A DNA stretch of 64,000 nucleotides from Nannocystis pusilla (GTDB lineage Bacteria > Myxococcota_A > Polyangia > Nannocystales > Nannocystaceae): the NCBI RefSeq assembly GCF_026626665.1, contig NZ_JAPNKE010000002.1, positions 7,479,168 through 7,543,167 on the forward strand, read 5' to 3'. Made by a program: the position numbers and the translations under genes. Below are positions 9,903 to 19,800 of this stretch, piece by piece. The notes beneath the pieces are model-generated. The model had not been told where the DNA came from. It made no database searches and was given only the letters and a program-made list of their open reading frames with translations. Each line of letters begins with the position of its first letter. Positions within the stretch are counted from its first letter, which is position 1.

Positions 9903-10708
9903 TCACGCCAGCGGCGGCGCGCGCTCGGGCAGGTGGGCGCGGCCGTCGACCCCGGGCACGCAGCGGGTGCGGGCGACGTCGAGCCAGGCCACCGCGGCGC
10001 TGATGCACGCCAGCATGTGGCGGCCCTGCGCCAGGCCGCAGGCGATCGCCGTCGCCAGGGCGCAGCCGGTGCCGCGCGGGTCGGGGCCGGCCACGCGCGG
10101 CCGCTCGAACACGTGGACCTGTCCCGGGAGACAGACGACGTCGCGGACCCGCTGCTCGTCGACGACCGCGCTCTTGAGCAGGACCCCGGCGCGGCCGAGC
10201 GCGTCGGCGGTGCGCTGGACCAGCTCGGGGTCGTCCTCGGTCGAGCCGGTGAGCACCGCCGCCTCGCGCCGGTTGGGCGTGACGAGCCATGTCTCTTCGG
10301 ACATGTCTCGAAGGCAATCTCGCAGGATGTCCGCGCGGGCGCCGAGGTCACCGCCGTCGGAGGCGGCGAGCACCGGGTCGACGACCACCGGCACGCGATG
10401 CGAGGCGACCTCGCCGAGGACCGCCTCGACCAGCCCCCCGGCAGCAGGCCGATCTTGATCGCGCGCGGCGGCGGCATCGTCCGCAGCTCGCGGACGACCG
10501 CGTCCACCGAGCGCGGCTCGGCGGTCGCGGGTCGACCATGGCCCTGGCGCGTCCACGCGGTGACGAGGCGGGCCACCGGGACGCTCGGGGCGCAGGCGGC
10601 GGCCGTGAAGCCGTCGCGCAGCAGACCGGCGCCGCCGGACGGATCGAGCCCGGCGAGCAGCCACAGCGCGGTGGCGTGGCTTGAAGTCTCGGGTACACTG
10701 CGGACCAT
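9903..10708 (-). CDS. thiD: Hydroxymethylpyrimidine/phosphomethylpyrimidine kinase-like protein, frame broken at a G6 run
   Basis: The ribokinase-fold start LLAGLDPSGGAGLLRDGFTAAA matches the ThiD substrate loop, VPVVVDPVLAASDGGDL and VTPNRREAAVLTG match the central motifs, and DPRGTGCALATAIA is the C-terminal anion-hole motif with the catalytic-base position replaced by Cys (GTGC). ThiD phosphorylates HMP and HMP-P in thiamine synthesis. The frame shifts at the six-base homopolymer 10434-10439; correcting it gives about 268 residues. A 14-bp hairpin element at 10288-10315 lies inside the gene before the VTPN motif. Start ATG at 10708 overlaps the start of the divergent gene. Confidence 0.82.
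10288..10315. repeat. 14-bp hairpin-repeat units inside thiD
   Basis: CATGTCTCTTCGGA (10288) and CATGTCTCGAAGGC (10302) are in exact 14-bp phase. CATGTC and GACATG form a hairpin. The coded segment is RDMSEETW, in a surface region preceding the conserved VTPN motif. Confidence 0.75.
10694..10699 (+). promoter_or_regulatory. Candidate -10 element for a leaderless small gene
   Basis: TACACT lies 7 bases before the ATG at 10707. That spacing places the transcription start at or next to the start codon, as expected for a leaderless mRNA. No clear -35 box is visible, and the element lies inside the divergent thiD reading frame. Confidence 0.35.
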
Positions 10709-10924
10709 GGCGACCTTCACCGGGACCGTGCGGAAGAACGACCTCGAGGGCGGCTTTCACGAGCTTGTCACCGACAAGGGCGATGTGTACCGCCTGAGCA
10801 AGTGCTCCGTGAAGGCCGGGGCGCGGGTGAAGGTCGAGGGCACCGTGGAGTCCGGGGGTTTGGGATCCACATGTCCGGCCCGAGCATCGCGGTCAAGAGC
10901 ATCGAGGTCCTCGGCCAGCCCTGA
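10707..10924 (+). CDS. Small beta-rich protein of unknown function, frame broken near 10858
   Basis: The product, about 72 residues, reads MATFTGTVRKNDLEGGFHEL then VTDKGDVYRLSKCSVKAGARV and, after a break in GGGGGTTTGGG (10854-10863), FGIHMSGPSIAVKSIEVLGQP and TGA at 10922-10924. The EGGF...LVTDKG...Y and final strand pattern resembles DUF5818-type single-domain proteins, which are uncharacterised. The restored frame ends at a natural stop, supporting a homopolymer indel. Its ATG overlaps the ATG of divergent thiD within CCATGG. Confidence 0.7.
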
Positions 10925-11073
10925 GCCCGCCCGGCGCTCTCACCAGCGCATCAGGCCGTCGCCGACCGGTCGCCAGCCCTCGCGCCGGCAGCCCGTCGGT
11001 ACATCGTTTTGTGGCGCGACCGTTCGGCCCGAGCAAAAGCCTCGCGCCGGGCGGAGATTCGGGCGACCAAGGC

Positions 11074-11107
11074 GAAGGCCCTGTCACCGGGTGGTGACAG
11101 GGCCTTC
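11074..11107 (-). terminator. Hairpin terminator downstream of tRNA-Leu
   Basis: A 15-bp perfect stem (11074-11088 with 11093-11107, arms GAAGGCCCTGTCACC) closes a 4-base loop, just 11 bases after the 3' end of the minus-strand tRNA. No strong T-run follows on the minus strand. Confidence 0.7.
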
Positions 11108-11117
11108 AGCCTTCTAG

Positions 11118-11199
11118 TGCGAGGAAAGGGACTCGAACCCCCACGTCCTAGGGACACACGGACCTGAACCGTGCGCGTCTACCATTTCGCCATCCTCGC
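11118..11199 (-). tRNA. tRNA-Leu (anticodon CAG)
   Basis: Acceptor arms GCGAGGA and TCCTCGC pair over 7 bp with discriminator A. The anticodon arm CACGG-TTCAGGT-CCGTG gives CAG. A long variable arm and the T-loop GGTTCGAGTCC confirm a class II leucine tRNA. CCA is not encoded. Confidence 0.95.
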
Positions 11200-11310
11200 G
11201 GCGGGCGTGGAACCTATTTCGACTCGGGTCTGGCGTCAAGCACTTTCGCGAGGACCGAGGTCGAAGTTCGCAAAAAGCTGGGGCGCACTCTGCGCGACAG
11301 GGCCCCGGCG

Positions 11311-14300
11311 CTACGAGGACTTGTCGCTCTGGGCCTTGCCGGACTCGGCGGCTGGCAGGGGCCCCGTTTTGCCGTCTTCGGCCGCCTGGTCGGGACGGAC
11401 GTTGAGGAGCGCCTGCAGCTCCGGCTCCATCTCGCCGTCGGCCGGCCAGGCCTCGTCCTCCAGCACCTCGATGACGATCCGCTGGGTCGTCATCTCGCTG
11501 GCGCGGGGGGCGCTGGAGCGCTTGTCGTCGTCGAGCTCGCCCCACTCGGTGTCGATCGAGAACACCTCGTCCTCGTCCTCGTCGGGCACGACCACCACGC
11601 GCGTGTGCGACGCATCCATGTCGTCGTCGGAGTCGTCGTCGACGTCGGACGGCAGCCGGAACACCGGGCTGGAGACCTCCGCGCTGCCGAGCGAGCCCAT
11701 GTCGAAGTCGCCGGAGTCCGCCGCCGAGCCGCCCGCCAGGCGCGCCGCGAGGCTGACCGGCTCGGACTCGTCGTCGAGGTCGATGCCCGCCAGCGGATCG
11801 GGGTCGCCGGGGTAGCGGCGGATCGTCGGCGCCACGATCGAGTCCTCCGGGTCCGGCTCGGGCTCGTCGACGTTCACGTCGAAGCTGCCGCTGGTGTCGG
11901 GCCCGTCGATGATCGTCGCCGGCGCCAGCGACACGCGGGCCAGGCGGGCGCGCTCGCTGTCGAGGAGGCGCTCGAGCTCGGCGATCTTCGCCTGCGCTTC
12001 GACCAGCAGGTTGCGCGTGACGTCGAGCTCGTCCGCGAGGTCCTCGTACTGCTCCTTCTGCTTCTCGAGCTGGGCGAGACCGGCGGCCAACCGCGCCGCG
12101 GAGCGGTCGGTGGCGTCGTTCATCTCCCAGATCTTCTGCTCCGCGGTGTCGAGCTGGAACAGCATGTATTCCATCTCTTCCGCGCGGATGCCGGCCTCGA
12201 GGCGAGAGCGGCGCAGGCGGGCCCGTTCGTGCTCGACGATCCGCTGGTGCTCGGCCTCGCTGCGGGCCAGCGCCTCGGCGTGTTCGGCGGCCTGATCGGC
12301 CAGCTCGCCGCGGAGGGTGAGGATCTCGGCGCGCGCGGCGTCCGACAGCGGGCCCGAAGCCTGGCCCATGCGGCTGGCGCCGAGCGAGACGATCTGCTGC
12401 AGCTGATCGATGGCCTGGTGCTTGGCCTCGAGCTCGCGGCGCAGGCGGAACAGCTCGACCTCGGCGCCCTGCTTGGCCCCGGCGAGCGCCTCCATGTCCT
12501 GCCGCTGGCGACGCAGGCGGGCCCGCAGGTGCTCCTGTTCGGCCACGCCCTCCTCGAGCCGGCGCTGCAGTTCGGCCGCCTCGTCCTCGCGCTCGATGGT
12601 CTTGCGCTGCTGGTCGCGCAGGCGCTCCTGCAGGCTCGGGACGGTCTCCTCGAGGCGCTGGATGTGGACCTGCAAGACCGCCAGCTCGCCGCGCAGCTGG
12701 GCCGCGAGCGTGGCGTGATCCTCGACCGAGCGCCGCAGCTCGCGGACCGTGCGCGTCGCGTCGGCGAGCTCGCGGTCGCGTCGGCGCACGATGTCGGCGG
12801 CGGCGCGCTCGCGGGCTCGCAGCTGGTCGCGCTGAGCGGTGACCTTCTCGAGCTCGAGCTGCCGCGCCGCGTTGTCGACCGGCGTCGCCGCCCCGCCGCC
12901 ACCGCCGGCCTCCTCGCGCGTCCGTAGCCGCTGCTCTTGCGTGTTGTAGAGGCCCTGCAGCTCGGCGTGGTCGACCTCGAGCTTGCGCAGCTCGTGGCCG
13001 AGGCGCTCGAGCTCCTGCACGCGGTCCTGCTCGATCGCCCGGCTGCGCTCGACCTGCTCGCGGAGGCGATCGACGTCCGTCACCAGGCGCACGTTCTCGA
13101 GGTGCTCGCGGCGGATCTCCTCTTCTTGCTGCAGCACCCGCGTCTCGAGCTCTTGCAGCTCGGCGGTGCGGCGCGCCAGCTCCTCGCGCAGGCGGTTGCG
13201 ATCGATCGCGGCGTCGGCGGTGGCCCGCCCGCTCTCCGGGGCGGCGAGCGGCGCGACCTCGTCGACCAGCTCGTGGGTGGCGACCGCGTTGTCCGCGTCG
13301 GGCCGGCGCATGAGCATCGCCAGCGAGTGCATGCGGCTGTCCTCTTGGACATGTTGCAGCGACTCGAGGCGCTGACGCGCGGCGTGCAGCTCGGCGTCGG
13401 TGCGGGCCTTCTCCTCGCGCGTGCGGTCGAGTTCGCCGGCGAGCTTGACCGCGTGGCCCAGCAGGCTCTCGCGCTCGGCCGAGAAGTTGTTGACGATCTC
13501 CCGCAGGCGCTCGAGCTCCGCGAGCGTGCCCGGGTCGACCTGCACGACCTCCGGCGCCTCCGGCTCGAGCATCGCTACCGCCGGCTCCGGCGCGGGCTCC
13601 GGCTCGGGCTCGGGGATCGGCGCCGGCGCCGAAATCTCGTGGGCGCGCGGCTGCGGCACGCCGCCGAGCAGGGCGGACGCGGACTCGGCGGCGAACAGCG
13701 CGACGAGGTCGAAGTCGGTGTTCTCGGCCGGCTCGGGCGGCGGTGCGGGCTCCGGCTCGGGCGGCAGCGGCAGCGGCGACGCGACCGTCACCTCGACCAC
13801 TTCGATCGTCGGGGTGAGCGGCGCGACCGGGCCGGTCGGCACGATGATGCACTCGCGCAGCCGGGCCTCGAGCTCCGACTGCGAGGCGATCAGGAGGTAG
13901 CGCTGGATCGGCAGCGGCTCGTCGAGCAGGCCCTCGCGCAGGACCGGCACCAGCGCCTCGCCCGGGGCGGTGGGCAGGAGCGGCGCGACGCTCACGCCCT
14001 GCCACTCGAGCTGGGCGAAGGCGCCGACATGGGCGAAGACGCCGCGGAGATCGTCCTCGACTTCCCAGAGGTGATCCGGGTCGGGTTCGACGGCGAGGGC
14101 GAGGATGCCACCGTCGCGTAACACTCGCTTCGCCTCGAGGATGAGCGCGTGGCGGGCGGTCGGGTCGTGGGAGACGCCGCCCTCGATGCACGTCACGGCG
14201 TCGAGGCTGCGGTCTCGCAGCGGCAGGCGCGACAGCTCCAGCGGGCCCGACCACACCTCGAGACCGGGCTCGGCCGGGCAGTCGCCGCCGAGCACGAGCA

Positions 14301-14421
14301 CCCGCGCGACCCCGGCTGCGGCGAGTCGCCGCGGTCCTTCCGGCCCCCCGGGGAGCACGACGGCCACGCGCTTTTGGAGCAGCCAACGCTCCAAAGCTAC
14401 ATATGCGGGCAGGTGGTACAC
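11311..14421 (-). CDS. Methyltransferase-fold domain fused to a long coiled coil
   Basis: The 1036-residue protein starts at GTG 14421. Residues about 1-200 resemble a class I methyltransferase fold (VARVLVLGG, LPLRDRSLDAVTCIEGG, EAKRVLRDGGILALAVEPD), but the glycine-rich SAM loop looks degenerate. Residues about 200-290 are Pro/Glu-rich. Residues about 290-860 are a nearly continuous heptad coiled coil with many Arg/Glu/Leu (ELARRTAELQELETRVLQQ). The C-terminus is acidic and disordered (PDEDEDEVFSIDTEWGEL). The layout of an inactive-looking globular head plus coiled coil recalls myxobacterial polarity scaffolds such as AglZ and FrzS, which have a pseudo-receiver head; this analogy is inference. 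A possible hairpin element lies at 13336. Confidence 0.75.
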   Translation of the reverse strand: MYHLPAYVALERWLLQKRVAVVLPGGPEGPRRLAAAGVARVLVLGGDCPAEPGLEVWSGPLELSRLPLRDRSLDAVTCIEGGVSHDPTARHALILEAKRVLRDGGILALAVEPDPDHLWEVEDDLRGVFAHVGAFAQLEWQGVSVAPLLPTAPGEALVPVLREGLLDEPLPIQRYLLIASQSELEARLRECIIVPTGPVAPLTPTIEVVEVTVASPLPLPPEPEPAPPPEPAENTDFDLVALFAAESASALLGGVPQPRAHEISAPAPIPEPEPEPAPEPAVAMLEPEAPEVVQVDPGTLAELERLREIVNNFSAERESLLGHAVKLAGELDRTREEKARTDAELHAARQRLESLQHVQEDSRMHSLAMLMRRPDADNAVATHELVDEVAPLAAPESGRATADAAIDRNRLREELARRTAELQELETRVLQQEEEIRREHLENVRLVTDVDRLREQVERSRAIEQDRVQELERLGHELRKLEVDHAELQGLYNTQEQRLRTREEAGGGGGAATPVDNAARQLELEKVTAQRDQLRARERAAADIVRRRDRELADATRTVRELRRSVEDHATLAAQLRGELAVLQVHIQRLEETVPSLQERLRDQQRKTIEREDEAAELQRRLEEGVAEQEHLRARLRRQRQDMEALAGAKQGAEVELFRLRRELEAKHQAIDQLQQIVSLGASRMGQASGPLSDAARAEILTLRGELADQAAEHAEALARSEAEHQRIVEHERARLRRSRLEAGIRAEEMEYMLFQLDTAEQKIWEMNDATDRSAARLAAGLAQLEKQKEQYEDLADELDVTRNLLVEAQAKIAELERLLDSERARLARVSLAPATIIDGPDTSGSFDVNVDEPEPDPEDSIVAPTIRRYPGDPDPLAGIDLDDESEPVSLAARLAGGSAADSGDFDMGSLGSAEVSSPVFRLPSDVDDDSDDDMDASHTRVVVVPDEDEDEVFSIDTEWGELDDDKRSSAPRASEMTTQRIVIEVLEDEAWPADGEMEPELQALLNVRPDQAAEDGKTGPLPAAESGKAQSDKSS
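13336..13353. repeat. 14-bp hairpin element inside the coiled-coil gene
   Basis: GCTGTCCTCTTGGA at 13336 is followed in 14-bp phase by CATG at 13350. TGTCC and GGACA pair around a TCTT loop. It is a single copy with a shorter stem than other loci and could be chance. Confidence 0.4.
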
Positions 14422-14713
14422 GAGGAGGGGACTTTGGCCCCGGCATCATACTGCAAGGGCCGTCGCTTTCCCCCAGAGACAGCGATGGCGCAAACGCGCG
14501 CGGCGGTCTGCACGCGGGCCGCAGAGGCCCGGTCTGCGGATGAACTCGAGGCCAGCCGGGGGTCGCGAGGGGGACGGCGCCGCGAGAGGCGGCGGTGCGG
14601 ACGCGGCCTGGGATCGACCTGCCGGGCCCCTCGCGGTCGATCGTCCGGCTCGCAGCGAGACATCGAGGGCGGTTGATCCGCGGATTTACCTGCCCTACGA
14701 TGCGGAATCGTCG

Positions 14714-16291
<1,578 letters not shown>

Positions 16292-16312
<21 letters not shown>

Positions 16313-16477
16313 GCCGAAGAGCTGCTCACACGAGCCCGAGGGCTCGCCGGCGCAACGACGAGCGCTGCCGGTGGCACGCGCTGCACGGCGCCGCCCGCCA
16401 GCCGCAGCTGAGTTGAAGGAGCTGCTCGCGCGAGCCCGACGGCTCGCGGGCGCAACGACGAGCGCTGCCGGTGGCAC
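16292..16477. repeat. Duplicated segment (about 99 bp) covering the cyclase 3' end
   Basis: The word CCGCCCGCCAGCCGCAGCTGAG occurs at 16292 and again at 16391, and the copies stay similar to GCGCTGCCGGTGGCAC (ends 16377 and 16477). The first copy includes the last codons and stop of the cyclase. Each copy carries a hairpin, GAGCCCGAGGGCTC in copy 1 and GCGAGCCCGACGGCTCGC in copy 2, with terminator-like shape. Confidence 0.8.
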
Positions 16478-16740
16478 CCCCTGGGCACGCAGCCGGAGCC
16501 GTCAGGCAGTGACGCATGACCGGGGCGCTGCCCCGTCACGCGGGTGCTGAGCTTCAGCCGATGCCAGAAGCGGCGATGCAGCCCATCGGCGACAGCGCTG
16601 CACGCCGGCGAGGAGCCACGCCGGGACCACGCCTGCTCGCGCGCGGGTGACCTCGCGCTCGCGGCAGGGCCGCCCACCGACCGCGCCTGCGGCGGTGACG
16701 TCGCACGCCGAACGAGCCGCGACGTCGGGCGACCAAACGC

Positions 16741-16768
16741 CGAGAGGGCGGCCTGGGCCGCCCTCTCG
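16741..16768 (-). terminator. Hairpin terminator of the giant TPR gene
   Basis: The arms CGAGAGGGCGGCC (16741-16753) and GGCCGCCCTCTCG (16756-16768) pair perfectly around a 2-base gap. It lies 33 bases past the stop at 16801 and is followed on the minus strand by GCGTTTGG, a weak T-run. Confidence 0.7.
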
Positions 16769-16770
16769 GA

Positions 16771-16788
16771 CCTGTCCTTACGGACAGC
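16771..16788. repeat. 14-bp hairpin element, single copy
   Basis: CCTGTCCTTACGGA (16771) is followed in phase by CAGC (16785). CTGTCC and GGACAG pair around a TTAC loop. Confidence 0.65.
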
Positions 16789-16800
16789 AGGCTCTCAGTC

Positions 16801-19800
16801 TCAGGCGACCGAGACGCCGATGCCCTTGCGCGCCTTGAAGTAGTCCTCGCTGATGCTGTAGAGGACCAGCTCCTTGATCTTGTCCTTCGGCGTCATCGCC
16901 GAGCCGAACCCGGCCTGCTCCTGGGAGATCAGGTGGGCGGCGGTGATGAGGTCGTCGCACAGCAGGAAGCCGATGCGATAGGCGGTGATCTCGGTGCCGA
17001 GGGCCCACTTCTTGACGTCGGTGGAGCCGCCGGCCTCGACGAAGCGGCGCATGAGGCTGCGCATCTGGTCGCGGGCGTTGGCCGGGAGGCGCGACAGGAT
17101 CTCGCGGGCGATCTGGTCGAGCTCCTGGCGGTTGCCGCCGGTCTCCATGTCGCACATGTGCATGCAAGCGAGGAACACCTGCTTGAGGTTCTGCGGCGAG
17201 CGGTCGAGCGCGACGTAGGCGTAGTGCGGCAGGTAGAGGTCGGACATGTACCGGCCGAGGGCGAAGGCGAGGTGCTTCTCGTTCTTGCCCTTGAGCAGGT
17301 TCTGGAACACGACCATCGTCGGGTGGACGCGACCGTCGCGCTGGGCGTTGAGCAGCGAGACATCGCCCTGGTCGTCCGGCCGGAGGTAGAGGTCCGGCTG
17401 GCCGACGTTGAGCAGCTGCATCACGTACTTGGCCATGCGCGACACCGGCGCGGGGTCGGTGTTGATGTCCGTGCGCTCGTTCGGCTTGAGGTACGCGGGC
17501 AGCGGGTTGGCGCGCCAGGCCGCGATGGCCGGGGCGATCGAGCCGAGGATGCCGGTCAGGAACAGGTCCTCGTCCGGGTGGAACACGTGGCGGCGGAGGA
17601 TCTCCTCCGAGAGCCGCTGACGCGCCTGCCGGAAATCGTTCGTCGCGTACTTGTCGTGGATCTGCTGCTCCTCGGGCGTGGCCTGCTTGAGGAACACCAG
17701 CGTCCGCGCCAGGCAGTACGCCTTGTCGAACTGGTTGCTCTTCCGATAGATGTTGAAGAGCGCGTGGTAGCTCTCGTACCGGAAGGGCTCCTGGGCGATG
17801 AGGATCTGGTGCTCCTTGACCGCCTGCGTGGCGTACTCCTGCGGGTTCTCCTGCATGAGCGCCTCGTAGAGCTCGGCCAGCAGGTAGTGCCGCTCGGTGT
17901 TGCCCGGGTCGAGCTTGGCCGCCACCTCGAAGGCCGCCGTGGCCGCCTTGAAGTCCTTCAGGCGCGTCCGGTAGATCTCCGCGAGGTTCGACCACAGCGT
18001 GATCTTCAGGTCGCCCATGCCGTCGGCCGGGAGCCGCTTCAGCATCTTCCGGTACGAGCGCTCGAGGGTCTTCCAGTCCTTCGACTTGGTGACCATCGCG
18101 TCGATCGCCTGGAACGCCTTCAGGTACGCCGGGTCGTCGTCGAGCACCGAGTTGAAGCGGTCGATCGACTCGTCGTGGGCCTTGAGCTCGTCGCGGAGCA
18201 GGACCGCCGCGGTGTAGTTGTACTTCGAGCGCCGCTTCGGGTCCTTCTCGATCTCGACGATGCGGTCGATGATCCGGATCGACTCCTCCCACTGCTTGTT
18301 GCGGGTGTAGATGTCCAGCAACGTGTGCAGCAGCGGGTAGTCCTTCGGCTGCAGGTCGAGGGCGTTCTGGTAGGCCGCCGCCGCCTTCTGCCAGTTCCCC
18401 AGCTTCTCGAGGTACAGCTTGCCGATCTCGTTGTAGATCGCCGCCTGCTGATCGCCGGTGGCGGCCACGTCGATCATGGCCCGCTTGGCCTGGATGACGC
18501 CCTCCCAGTCGCCCGCGCCCGTCTGCAGCTCGATGACCGCGTTCAGGGTGGCGAGGTCGTGCGGGTCCACCTCGAGCGCCTTCTCGAGGTAGTTGAGCGC
18601 CTTCCGCGGCTCGTTCTGCCGCTTCTTGATCATGCCGAGGCGGTAGTAGACGAGGACCGTCTCGGACGAGCTCTGGGTGTCGCGGTGCTGGACCAGGATC
18701 GTCTGGTACAGCTTGAACGCCTTCTCCCAGTCCTCCTTCTCGAACAGCAGGTCGGCCATGCCGACGAGCACCTCGCGGTTGGTCGCGTCGATGTCGTAGG
18801 CGCGCTTGAACTGCTTCAGGGCCTTGTCGCCGTTGCCCAGCTTGCGCGCCACCTTGGCGGCTCGCAGGTAGAGGTCGCGCTGGTCCTGATCGCCCAGGCC
18901 GAGCTGGTCGGCCTTGCGGGTGAGGACGTCGAAGATCGGGTCGGCGTCGGCGAAGCGACCCTCGTCGTAGTAGATCTGGCCGATCACGCGGCCGACCTTG
19001 ACGTGCTCCGGATCGAGCTTGAGCACCTCGGCGAACAGCGCGACGGCCTTCTCCTTGTTCTCGAGCTCCTCGTAGTAGATGAAGCCGGCCTCGGCCGCGA
19101 GCGCGATCTTCTCGAGCTTGGTGTTCGAGTAGCCGAACGCCGCCTCGAGGTTGCGGGCCGCCTTGAGCCAGTCGCGCCGGCCCTTGTACAGCTCCGCCAG
19201 GCTGACGATCGCCGGCACGTAGCCCGGGTCGATCTCGGTCGCCTGGGTCAGGCGCCGCTCGGCCTCGTCGAGCTGGCCCAGCTTCTCCTGGTAGACCTGG
19301 CCCATGCGGGTCAGGTGCTGCACGCGGACCGCGGGGTCACGCGACAGCTCGACCAGGAGCGCCAGGGTCTTGAGCGCGGCCGGCCAGTCCTCGATCTGCT
19401 CCTGCAGGCGAGCGAGCGTGACCGCAGAGTCGAAGTGCTGCGGGCTCAGCTCGAGGATCTCGCTGTAGGTCTCGATCGCGCGGTCGATGTCCTGGATCTG
19501 CTTCTCGTAGACCTGGGCCATCGCCACCAGCAGGTCGACCTTGGCGGCGGGCGCCGTGGTGACCGCGATGTGGTTGCGGTAGGTCTCGACGAGCTCGGTC
19601 CACTTCTCGAGCCTGGTGTACAGGTCCTCGAGCTGGCGGTAGGTCGGGTCGCGGTACTTGTCGAGGAGGAGGATCTTCTCCAACGCCTCGGCCGCCCGCG
19701 CCGGGTCCTGGGCCAGGTTGACGTGCGCGGCCGCCATGCGGTCGTAGATCGCGATCTGCTCGTCGCGCACGGTGGTGGTGTCGAGCTCGGCCTCGAGGAC

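Larger units (their letters stand above)
16478..16800. other. Intergenic gap between convergent genes
   Basis: After the duplicated segment the remaining 320 bp holds a 13-bp-stem hairpin (16741-16768) and one 14-bp hairpin element (16771-16788). No gene is evident. Confidence 0.6.
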
